Shown: piece after piece, positions 26,832-33,197 of the stretch | Layout of the letters: the number at the start of each line of letters is the position of its first letter | Numbering within the stretch: the first letter of the stretch is position 1 | NCBI RefSeq assembly: GCF_011050415.1 | Contig: NZ_DRFS01000011.1 | Span: forward strand, 1-33,197 | Direction: 5' to 3' | DNA: 33,197 nucleotides | Source: Halomonas sp. | GTDB lineage: Bacteria > Pseudomonadota > Gammaproteobacteria > Pseudomonadales > Halomonadaceae | The notes under the pieces: model-generated | The model's input: only the letters and a program-made list of their open reading frames with translations | Database searches by the model: none | What the model was told of the DNA's origin: nothing | Position numbers and translations under genes: made by a program

Positions 26832-27503
26832 ATGGCTAATTTTCGCACGCATATTACGGTGGCAGCGGCGGGCGGCATGCTGGTGGCTTATGGTGGCTGG
26901 CAAGCTGAATGGTGGCTTCCTACCCAGGCGATGTTAATGGTTGCCTTAGTCACGTTTGGTGGCATTTTGCCCGACATTGATGCCGACCGTTCCCACTCTA
27001 TTCGGTTAATTTTTAATTTACTGTCGGTGCCAGCGCTGGTGTTGGGAGCGCTGCTGTTGCAGCCGTGGCTAACCCCAGGTGCGCTGCTCATTGCCTGCGG
27101 CGGGATTTACTTCAGTGTTCGTTATTTGGCTGGGGTGCTGTTTTCCCGTTTTACGGTTCACCGCGGTATTTGGCACTCGCTGTTAGCTGGTAGCCTATGT
27201 GGCCTGGCAACCGCCGCACTAAGCTTTAACTTGCTCGACCAGCCCGCTTGGCTGGCGTGGTCCCACGGGGGAGCCTTGCTGTTGGGGTTTATCATCCACC
27301 TAGGGTTAGATGAAATATATAGCGTTGATCTTGAGGGCGCGCGGTTTAAGCGCTCGTTTGGGACGGCGCTTAAACTGGGTGATAGTCGTCGACCGGTGTC
27401 CAACCTGCTGATGCTAATTGCAACATTAACGCTGGTGCCCTGGGCACCGCCTTGGGCGGTACTGGGTGAGTTACTCCATCAAGGCTCGCTGTTATGGCGG
27501 TAG
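26832..27503 (+). CDS. YdjM/DUF457-family membrane-bound putative metal-dependent hydrolase
   Basis: This 223-aa protein has about four to five hydrophobic helices. It shows the conserved metal-site pattern of the family: H7 (FRTHI), GGILPDIDADRSHSI (about 43-57), FTVHRGIWHSLLAG (about 112-125), and GFIIHLGLDEIYSVDLEGARFKRSFGTALKL (about 155-185). The family is named for E. coli YdjM, an SOS-regulated inner-membrane protein; enzymatic activity is not established. Its ribosome-binding site is buried in a strong hairpin. The last 25 bp overlap the 3' end of dctD on the other strand, so no terminator separates them. Confidence 0.88.
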   Translation: MANFRTHITVAAAGGMLVAYGGWQAEWWLPTQAMLMVALVTFGGILPDIDADRSHSIRLIFNLLSVPALVLGALLLQPWLTPGALLIACGGIYFSVRYLAGVLFSRFTVHRGIWHSLLAGSLCGLATAALSFNLLDQPAWLAWSHGGALLLGFIIHLGLDEIYSVDLEGARFKRSFGTALKLGDSRRPVSNLLMLIATLTLVPWAPPWAVLGELLHQGSLLWR

Positions 27504-28861
27504 TCATCAGCATTAAGACTGTGCTTTTTTAGCTTGTCATAAAAGGTCTTGCGCGGAATGCCCAAGTGGCGGCAAACATCGGTTACCCGGCCGTGGTAAC
27601 GTGCTAGCGATTGACTGATCAGACTCTTTTCAAACAGCTCTACCTGGCGTGGCAGGGTAAGCTCTTCTGTATCGGCATTGACACCTTCCAGCAATGCATC
27701 CAGGCGGTAATCAAAGGCTGCACCTAATAATACGTAGCGCTCGGCGAGGTTGCGTAGTTCGCGTACGTTGCCGGGCCAGTCATGGGCAAGCAGGGCGGCA
27801 ATGTCGGGGCTGTCTAGAGTAGGCGCTTCAAGCCCGCTGCGGTTGGCGGCAACGACGGCAAAATGCTGAAACAGTAACGGGATATCCTCACGCCGCTCGC
27901 GTAGAGCGGGCAGTGGCAGGGTTACCACGTTCAGTCGGTAATACAGATCCTCACGGAAATAGCCCTCTTCAGCAGCGGCTTTGAGATCCACCTTAGTGGC
28001 TGCAATCACACGGATATTCAGTGGAACGGTTTCGTTAGCGCCAAGGCGTTCAACGCTGCGCTCTTGCAGAACGCGTAGTAGCTTTACTTGCAGCGCCATG
28101 GGCATCGATTCGATTTCATCTAGAAACACCGTGCCACCGTTAGCGTGCTCAAACTTACCGATGCGCCGCTCTACGGCACCGGTGAAGGCGCCTTTTTCAT
28201 GACCGAACAGCTCTGACTCAATGGTGTTTTCGGGCACTGCGCCGCAGTTAATCGCCATGAATGGGCTGTTACGTCGCACGCTACGCTCGTGAATCGCGCG
28301 GGCCACCAAGTCTTTGCCAGTACCTGTTTCGCCAAACAGCAGCACATCGGCTTCCACTTGGCTGATACGCTGGATCATGGCCGCCAATCGCGAAATGACC
28401 GCAGTGCGGCCAACCAGTCGAGGTCCCAATGCGGCCTGTTGCACTTCCAGCTCGGCTTTAAGCCGGTGATTTTCTAAGCTGAGCTGGCGCTTTTCAATGC
28501 CCCGGCGCACCACATCCAGCAACTGGTCGCCAGCGAAAGGTTTCTCAAGGAAATCCCAAGCGCCTGCCCGCATGGCTTCTACCGCAGTAGAAATATCGCC
28601 ATGGCCGGTAATTAAAATAATCGGCAGAGTGGCATCGCGGCTGTGCAGCTCGTGAAGCAGTGCCATGCCATCCATGCCCGGCATGCGAATATCGCTCACA
28701 ATTACCCCGGGGAAGTCTGGGGGCAGCGCTGCTAGCGCTTGCTCCGCCGATTCAAAACAGAAAGGCGTGTAGCCTGCGAGCTCTAAGGTTTGGCTGGCGG
28801 TGATACGCAGATGCGGTTCGTCGTCGATCACCATGACCGGCAGCGTCGACGGCTCATGCAT
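27479..28861 (-). CDS. dctD: Sigma-54-dependent response regulator, DctD-like
   Basis: This 460-aa activator has three domains. The receiver domain (about 8-122) has phospho-acceptor D57 (VSDIRMPGMDG). The AAA+ domain (about 147-380) has Walker A GETGTGKD at 177-184, the sigma-54 contact loop GAFTGA at 224-229 and Walker B GTVFLDEI at 243-250. A Fis-type helix-turn-helix lies near the C-terminus (VTDVCRHLGIPRKTFYDKLKKH). In rhizobia and pseudomonads DctD turns on C4-dicarboxylate transport genes from sigma-54 promoters. Its start overlaps dctB by 8 nt; AGGAGA precedes the ATG. Likely target in this window: the TAXI-TRAP promoter at 21984-21999. Confidence 0.93.
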   Translation of the reverse strand: MHEPSTLPVMVIDDEPHLRITASQTLELAGYTPFCFESAEQALAALPPDFPGVIVSDIRMPGMDGMALLHELHSRDATLPIILITGHGDISTAVEAMRAGAWDFLEKPFAGDQLLDVVRRGIEKRQLSLENHRLKAELEVQQAALGPRLVGRTAVISRLAAMIQRISQVEADVLLFGETGTGKDLVARAIHERSVRRNSPFMAINCGAVPENTIESELFGHEKGAFTGAVERRIGKFEHANGGTVFLDEIESMPMALQVKLLRVLQERSVERLGANETVPLNIRVIAATKVDLKAAAEEGYFREDLYYRLNVVTLPLPALRERREDIPLLFQHFAVVAANRSGLEAPTLDSPDIAALLAHDWPGNVRELRNLAERYVLLGAAFDYRLDALLEGVNADTEELTLPRQVELFEKSLISQSLARYHGRVTDVCRHLGIPRKTFYDKLKKHSLNADDYRHNSEP

Positions 28862-30743
28862 AAGAAGAACTCTCCTGGGGTTGGGTTAACGGTGAGTGGG
28901 GCAGGGTAATGGTAAAGCATGCGCCCCCGTCGGGTTGATTGACCACCTGAAGCTTACCGCCCAGATCGTCCATGATGCGCGAGGAAATAGACAGCCCAAG
29001 TCCTAGACCACTCCCCGGGGCCTTGGTAGTAAAGAAGGGTTCAAAAATATGCCCAATATGCTCTTGAGGAATACCCGGGCCGTTATCAGCGACACTGATA
29101 ATGACTTGGTGTTGATGGATATGCGCTCCTAGGGTGAGTTGTGCATCAGGCGATGCTTTCATTGCCTGAAGTGCATTGCTGATCAAATTAACCAATACCT
29201 GCTCTAGGCGTACTAGGTCACCTTTTACCCAGAGGGTTTCATCGGGCCAGTCCTGGACAATGGTGATGTTGCTTTCGCGCAGGCGGCTCTGAAACAGACG
29301 CAAGGCATAGTCGATACACGCTTGAATGGAAATAGTCTCCTGACGCTCGCTACTTTTACGGGAGAACTGACGTAGCTGCGCGCTGATATCCGCCATGCGT
29401 TCAGTGAGTTCAACAATTTGCTCAAGATTCGCGTCTGCTTTTTCGTAGCGTGCTAGGGCCATAAAGCGGCGGGCGTTTTCACCATAAGCGCGAATGGCGG
29501 CCAGTGGTTGATTGAGTTCGTGGTTGATGCCCGCAGCGAGTTGGCCCAGTACGGCGAGCTTGGCTGCTTGAATAAGCTCATCCTGGGTTTGTCGCAGGTT
29601 GGCCTCTGCGCGACGGCGCTCTTCAATTTCACCAGAAAGGCGTTGGTTACTGGCGACCAGGTCACGGGTACGTCGTTCAACGCTGACTTCTAACTCATCA
29701 CGCACACGAGCCAAGGTATGGCGCTCGCGTTCGGCAAATGCTTCCCGCTCGCGGCGTAGTCGTAGGCGTTGCCAGCCAATCCCTGCACCAAGAGTGACCA
29801 CGCCGTAGAGGCCGCCTGCCATGAGAGCAGCGTTCCACTGAGCGCTAATCACGGGCGTTAGCGGCTTTAAAATATGCATTTTCCAGCCAAACTCGGGAAT
29901 AGGCCGGGTAATGCTTAAGTAGCTCCCGCCGCTTAGTGGGCCATGGGCAAAACTGACTAAATAACTGCCAGGTCCGTAGGGCGTTTCAAGCTCGAGCCCT
30001 GACGGTGACAGTGGCTCCATGGCATAGCGCCGTGTGGCTCTTAATGCTTCACGCTCTTCTTCGTTGAGTGGGTACAGCGCGTTCATACGTAGCTCAGGGT
30101 GGCTGGCCATAAAAATAATATTGTCGCTGTCGGTTACAAATAGCTCCGCGTCTTGCTCCGCCCAGCTCTCTTCTACGTCGTCCAGGAGTACTTTAATAAC
30201 CAATACCCCGTCAGGTTTGGCATCGGGTGAGGTGTCGTCGAGCCAAACCGGCGCTGAAAAAAAGTAACCCCGTTCAAGCGATTGGGTGCCCAGCCCATAA
30301 AAGCGCCCTTGTCTGCCCTGGATCGCTTCTGAGTAATAGCTTCGAAAAGCGTAGTTATGACCGATAAAGGTATTGGGGCGGTGCCAGTTGCTGGCGGCAA
30401 TCGTATAGGCATCACGATCAAGCAGATAAACGTCGGAGACGCCTGCCGTAAAGCGGAAGCGATCCAGCAGTAAATTAAGTGACATCGGGTCTTGGCCATC
30501 AGGAGACGCAAGAAAGCGTTGAATTCCCTCCCGAGTAGCTAACATTTGTGGCAAGTAGTCGTAGCGCAGTAAGTAGCCATTTAGGTTGGCCGCAGATAAG
30601 CGTAACTCGTTTTCTGCGTCATCCTGCAGGTTTGATAGCGCCTGCTCGCGGGCAAGCAGGGCCGCTTGCCACATGCAAAAAACAAGGCCTAGGGTTGTTA
30701 CCATTAGCCACAGCAGGCGCCAGCGGAGCGATTGACTGATCAT
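28854..30743 (-). CDS. dctB: C4-dicarboxylate-type sensor histidine kinase, DctB-like
   Basis: This 629-aa inner-membrane kinase has helix 1 at about 9-30. A periplasmic double-Cache-like sensor follows (about 31-300, with SDVYLLDRDAYTIAASNWHRPNTFIGHNYAFRSYY matching the DctB ligand-proximal segment). Helix 2 is about 303-323, then a coiled-coil linker (330-395). The HisKA domain has H408 (LAAGINHELNQPLAAIRAYGENARRF), and the ATPase domain has VNLISNALQAM, DNGPGIP and GSGLGLGLSI. DctB senses C4-dicarboxylates in known species. Its ATG overlaps the lldR stop (ATGA, 4 nt) and its end overlaps dctD by 8 nt, so all three genes form one operon. Confidence 0.93.
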   Translation of the reverse strand: MISQSLRWRLLWLMVTTLGLVFCMWQAALLAREQALSNLQDDAENELRLSAANLNGYLLRYDYLPQMLATREGIQRFLASPDGQDPMSLNLLLDRFRFTAGVSDVYLLDRDAYTIAASNWHRPNTFIGHNYAFRSYYSEAIQGRQGRFYGLGTQSLERGYFFSAPVWLDDTSPDAKPDGVLVIKVLLDDVEESWAEQDAELFVTDSDNIIFMASHPELRMNALYPLNEEEREALRATRRYAMEPLSPSGLELETPYGPGSYLVSFAHGPLSGGSYLSITRPIPEFGWKMHILKPLTPVISAQWNAALMAGGLYGVVTLGAGIGWQRLRLRREREAFAERERHTLARVRDELEVSVERRTRDLVASNQRLSGEIEERRRAEANLRQTQDELIQAAKLAVLGQLAAGINHELNQPLAAIRAYGENARRFMALARYEKADANLEQIVELTERMADISAQLRQFSRKSSERQETISIQACIDYALRLFQSRLRESNITIVQDWPDETLWVKGDLVRLEQVLVNLISNALQAMKASPDAQLTLGAHIHQHQVIISVADNGPGIPQEHIGHIFEPFFTTKAPGSGLGLGLSISSRIMDDLGGKLQVVNQPDGGACFTITLPHSPLTQPQESSSYA

Positions 30744-31513
30744 GCCGATGCGCTGCTCGTGCCCTGGGCACGGCGAAGGGCACGCTGCGCTCGTGTTTCA
30801 GCACGTGCCATTTCCAATAAACCTTCTTCAACGAACACAAGGTGCTCGTGGGCGCGAGCCCGGGCATCCTCTGCGCGACCGTCTAAAATGGCATCTAATA
30901 GCTTGCGGTGCTGCTGCATGAGCTGACTACGTGAACCTGGCTTGGCAAATAAGTGTGCCAAATTATTCACAATGCTTTTTTCCAGCAAGTGAAAAATGCC
31001 ACGAATCGTATGCAGTAACAGAACATTGTGCGCGGCTTCGGCAATGGCAAGGTGGAATGCGGCGTCTAATTTTGCTTCCTGAATAGGGTCTGCGCCCGCA
31101 AAACCGCCATCGAGCTCTTCAAAGCGCTGAATCAGTACGGCTTTATCAGCAGGTGTCGAGCGGAGCGCAGCGTAATAAGCCGATATTCCTTCCATCGCAT
31201 CGCGAAATTCGAGCAAATCTAAATTGAACTCGTCATGACGTGAGAGCATTTCCAGCAGTGGGTCAGTGTAGCCGTTACTGAGGTCATTATTGACAAAGGT
31301 CCCGCCGCCTTGACGGCTGGTTAGTAGTCCACGGGCCGCTAGTTTTTGGATCGCTTCACGTAACGATGGGCGAGATACGCCAAAGCGTTGGGCTAATTCA
31401 CGCTCAGGAGGAAGGCGTTGTCCTGGCTTTAAACTGCCTTCCAGCATCATTGCTTCTAGGCGTTCGGTAATAACATCGGCTAAGCGCTGTTGTCGGAGCG
31501 GTGGATAGCTCAT
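30740..31513 (-). CDS. lldR: FadR/GntR-family regulator, LldR-like (L-lactate responsive)
   Basis: This 257-aa repressor has an N-terminal winged helix with PGQRLPPERELAQRFGVSRPSLREAIQKLAARGLLTSRQGGGTFV (about residues 30-74). A C-terminal FadR-type FCD ligand domain follows, with FRDAMEGISAYYAALRST and FHLAIAEAAHNVLLLHTIRGIFHLLEKSI. It closely resembles Pseudomonas LldR, with PdhR-like parts in the DNA-binding domain. LldR represses lactate genes and is released by L-lactate. It is divergent from lldD and shares two perfect operators. It is cotranscribed with dctBD, which is unusual. Its ATG is preceded by a five-codon upstream frame. Confidence 0.9.
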   Translation of the reverse strand: MSYPPLRQQRLADVITERLEAMMLEGSLKPGQRLPPERELAQRFGVSRPSLREAIQKLAARGLLTSRQGGGTFVNNDLSNGYTDPLLEMLSRHDEFNLDLLEFRDAMEGISAYYAALRSTPADKAVLIQRFEELDGGFAGADPIQEAKLDAAFHLAIAEAAHNVLLLHTIRGIFHLLEKSIVNNLAHLFAKPGSRSQLMQQHRKLLDAILDGRAEDARARAHEHLVFVEEGLLEMARAETRAQRALRRAQGTSSASA

Positions 31514-31527
31514 ATTGCATAGCTCAT
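31513..31527 (-). promoter_or_regulatory. Five-codon upstream frame coupled to lldR
   Basis: On the minus strand ATG AGC TAT GCA ATA TGA (start at 31527) encodes MSYAI, and its stop overlaps the lldR ATG as ATGA. GAGGG is spaced about 9 nt before this upstream ATG, while lldR itself has no good Shine-Dalgarno. The 9-bp sequence ATAGCTCAT (plus strand) is repeated at 31505-31513 and 31519-31527. Reinitiation is likely, or lldR may have a second start context by duplication. Confidence 0.4.
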
Positions 31528-31543
31528 GTTGACTAGCCCTCTA

Positions 31544-31558
31544 ATTGGTAAGACCAAT
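31544..31558. promoter_or_regulatory. LldR operator 1 (overlaps lldR promoter)
   Basis: ATTGGTAAGACCAAT is a perfect inverted repeat matching the FadR-family PdhR/LldR consensus ATTGGT-N3-ACCAAT. It overlaps the predicted -10 box and start point of lldR, so it suits autorepression. Confidence 0.85.
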
Positions 31559-31591
31559 ATTAAAAGCTTTAAAGGGTTAGCTCAAGGGGCT
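31557..31591 (-). promoter_or_regulatory. Candidate sigma-70 promoter of lldR-dctB-dctD
   Basis: On the minus strand TTGAGC and TAATAT (complement of 31557-31562) are 17 bp apart, each matching 4 of 6 consensus bases. Operator 1 overlaps its downstream edge. The upstream boundary is approximate. Confidence 0.45.
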
Positions 31592-31733
31592 AGCAACAAG
31601 CGAGTGCTATGCTTTAGGTGCAATACAATAAGGCTTTAAACTAAAGTATAGAGCCGTTAAATAGCGTTATGCTGCATCATGGTTTGGCGCTTATTGAGTG
31701 CTTCATTAATGTCGATACAAGAGTTTTTTGTAA

Positions 31734-31748
31734 ATTGGTAAAACCAAT
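31734..31748. promoter_or_regulatory. LldR operator 2 (lldD side)
   Basis: ATTGGTAAAACCAAT is a second perfect inverted repeat, identical to operator 1 except for the central spacer. Centre-to-centre distance is 190 bp (about 18 helical turns), which would allow two bound dimers to loop the intervening DNA. It lies about 90 bp before the lldD ATG. Confidence 0.85.
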
Positions 31749-31790
31749 CGCTAAGCGCTCAACACGAATTTTTCGATGGCCAAATATAAA

Positions 31791-31814
31791 AGTAACTAGT
31801 TAATTAGTAACTAG
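31791..31814. repeat. 9-bp direct repeat before lldD
   Basis: AGTAACTAG occurs at 31791-31799 and 31806-31814 (15-bp period), just upstream of the lldD ribosome-binding site. It would lie in the leader or near the start point of lldD. Its role is unknown. Confidence 0.6.
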
Positions 31815-31838
31815 CGCCTCCATTGCATAGGGCTCGTC

Positions 31839-33014
31839 ATGATCATTTCAGCATCTACCGACTACCGCCAGGCTGCCAAACGCCGCATACCTCCCTTTCT
31901 TTTTCACTATGCTGACGGTGGATCTTACGCGGAGCATACCCTACGGCGTAACGTCGAGGATCTTGCCGGAGTCGCGTTGCGTCAGCGCGTGCTAAAAGAT
32001 ATGTCGTCGCTCTCATTGGAAACCGAGCTGTTCGGTGAAAAGCTTGCTATGCCTATCGCTCTCGCTCCGGTGGGGCTGGCAGGCATGTATGCAAGGCGTG
32101 GCGAAGTTCAGGCGGCGAGGGCGGCGACTAAGAAAGGTATACCGTTTACGCTCTCGACGGTATCGGTATGCCCCATCGGTGAAGTAGCCGCGGCTGTTGA
32201 TAGGCCGATCTGGTTTCAGCTCTATGTGCTGAAGGACCGGGGCTTTATGAAGCATGTACTTGAGCGGGCTAAGGCTGCGGGTGTTAAGACGCTGATCTTT
32301 ACCGTCGATATGCCTGTGCCTGGAGCGCGTTATCGTGATGCTCATTCAGGGATGAGCGGTAAGAGTGGTCCAATGAGGCGCATGCTTCAGGCCGCTATGC
32401 ATCCTCTTTGGGCCTGGGATGTGGGTATTCATGGCCGCCCCCATGACCTGGGTAACGTATCCGATTATCGCGGTAAGCCAACGGAGCTTGAGGACTATAT
32501 TGCTTGGCTTGGCGATAACTTTGATCCGTCCATCTCTTGGAAAGATCTTGAATGGATTCGTGAGCAGTGGGATGGCCCGATGATCATTAAGGGGATACTC
32601 GATCCTGAAGATGCCCGTGATGCGGTGCGCTTTGGCGCGGATGGAATTGTGGTATCTAACCATGGCGGTCGCCAGCTCGACGGTGTTTTGTCTAGCGCCC
32701 GTGCCTTGCCTGCTATCGCTGATGCGGTTAAAGGCGATTTGGCCATTCTGGCCGATTCCGGAATTCGCAGCGGCCTCGATGTTGTGCGAATGATTGCAAT
32801 GGGCGCCGATACAGTACTAATTGGGCGTGCCTTCATCTATGCACTGGCAACTGCAGGAGAGGCAGGCGTTTCCAATATGCTCAATCTCTTTGAGAAGGAA
32901 ATGCGCGTTGCGATGACGCTTACGGGGGCGCGAAGCATTGCTGAGCTTGGGCTAGATTCGCTGGTGCCGGATTCGATTCATGGCTTAAAGAGTGCTGTTA
33001 GTGGCTCAATCTAA
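31839..33014 (+). CDS. lldD: L-lactate dehydrogenase, FMN-dependent, membrane-associated
   Basis: This enzyme oxidises L-lactate to pyruvate and passes electrons to the quinone pool. The 391-aa protein is very close to E. coli LldD along its whole length. Shared segments include [48 protein letters not shown] and [79 protein letters not shown] contains the catalytic His/Arg in [10 protein letters not shown] and the FMN lysine in IIKG. AGGG lies about 7 nt before the ATG. It is divergent from lldR with two LldR operators in between. No lactate permease gene (lldP) or lldEFG/lutABC is adjacent in the window. Confidence 0.97.
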   Translation: MIISASTDYRQAAKRRIPPFLFHYADGGSYAEHTLRRNVEDLAGVALRQRVLKDMSSLSLETELFGEKLAMPIALAPVGLAGMYARRGEVQAARAATKKGIPFTLSTVSVCPIGEVAAAVDRPIWFQLYVLKDRGFMKHVLERAKAAGVKTLIFTVDMPVPGARYRDAHSGMSGKSGPMRRMLQAAMHPLWAWDVGIHGRPHDLGNVSDYRGKPTELEDYIAWLGDNFDPSISWKDLEWIREQWDGPMIIKGILDPEDARDAVRFGADGIVVSNHGGRQLDGVLSSARALPAIADAVKGDLAILADSGIRSGLDVVRMIAMGADTVLIGRAFIYALATAGEAGVSNMLNLFEKEMRVAMTLTGARSIAELGLDSLVPDSIHGLKSAVSGSI

Positions 33015-33063
33015 ATCTATTAAAAAAAGCCCTTGCCAATCCGTCAGCGAATCCGTAAAGTAC

Positions 33064-33102
33064 GCATCCGCTGCCGGGGACGCCAAGCGTTACCAGCGGT
33101 GC
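33064..33102. other. Stem-loop downstream of lldD; remainder of the right edge non-coding
   Basis: GCA-T-CCGCTG pairs with CAGCGG-TGC (about 9 bp with one bulge) across a 20-nt loop. There is no T-run, so it is not a normal terminator. Further right, GTTTGTCA (33122-33129) and TGACAAAC (33181-33188) form an 8-bp inverted repeat. No gene is visible between 33015 and the edge. Confidence 0.35.
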
Positions 33103-33197
33103 ATAAGGTGTAAAAGCCTTGGTTTGTCAGAGGGTTAGCGGTTTTGCGTCAGGGTTGTATCGATAGCGAAAATCGCACATTGACAAACACCAGGAAC

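Noticed and set aside
31682..31702. Possible sigma-54 promoter TTGGCGC...GTGC upstream of lldD
   Set aside because: The GG and GC elements are 12 bp apart instead of 10, which is not tolerated by sigma-54 RNA polymerase.

Overview
The window looks like a chromosomal segment of a moderately halophilic gammaproteobacterium, most likely Halomonadaceae (Halomonas or a close relative). Reasons: the 5S rRNA and gene content are gammaproteobacterial (Epd-type dehydrogenase, LigB, PrlC, YheV, LldD, SUI1/YciH). Transporters are abundant (TAXI-TRAP, SLC13-like, SNF, AEC), and one secreted protein is extremely acidic. Genus assignment is inference from remembered gene order and protein similarity. Almost everything is ordinary core or near-core chromosome. 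I see no phage, insertion sequence, CRISPR array or integron.

Layout. 1-332: 3' part of a 5S rRNA, its terminator, and nine tandem copies of a 7-bp repeat. 333-4911: dgt, a membrane NERD-domain protein, a HAD phosphatase + SUI1-type factor pair, a signal-peptide-bearing Asp/Glu/Ser-rich protein, and a small phasin-like protein. 5023-11777: a minus-strand central-carbon block reading tkt, lrgA, lrgB, epd, pgk, fba and ending in a strong terminator. The lrgAB pair, a CidA/CidB-type membrane system linked to pyruvate in other bacteria, is inserted directly and apparently translationally coupled behind transketolase. 11838-17052: metK behind a hairpin-rich leader, ligB, an AEC transporter and metF. 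17184-22129: an SLC13/ArsB-like permease, then a TAXI-type TRAP transporter (fused permease plus binding protein). 22205-27503: yheV, prlC, an SNF-family Na+ symporter, a gamma-carbonic anhydrase homologue, and a YdjM-family membrane protein behind a hairpin that covers its ribosome-binding site. 27479-33014: lldR-dctB-dctD transcribed leftward as one overlapping operon, divergent from lldD (L-lactate dehydrogenase).

The most interesting signal is a regulatory circuit rather than a new protein. The TAXI-TRAP genes are preceded by an almost ideal sigma-54 (-24/-12) promoter at 21984-21999. Upstream of it lie an IHF-like site and two related inverted-repeat elements exactly 33 bp apart, which is the layout expected for a DctD-type activator. 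A DctB/DctD pair lies about 5.5 kb away, co-transcribed by 4- and 8-nt gene overlaps with a lactate-responsive-type GntR repressor (LldR). Two perfect ATTGGT-N3-ACCAAT operators, 190 bp apart, flank the lldR/lldD promoter region. No lactate permease gene lies beside lldD. The sequence therefore suggests that L-lactate, through LldR, controls the sensor/activator pair that in turn switches on a sigma-54-dependent TAXI-TRAP importer. The motifs are directly visible; the circuit and the substrate are inference.
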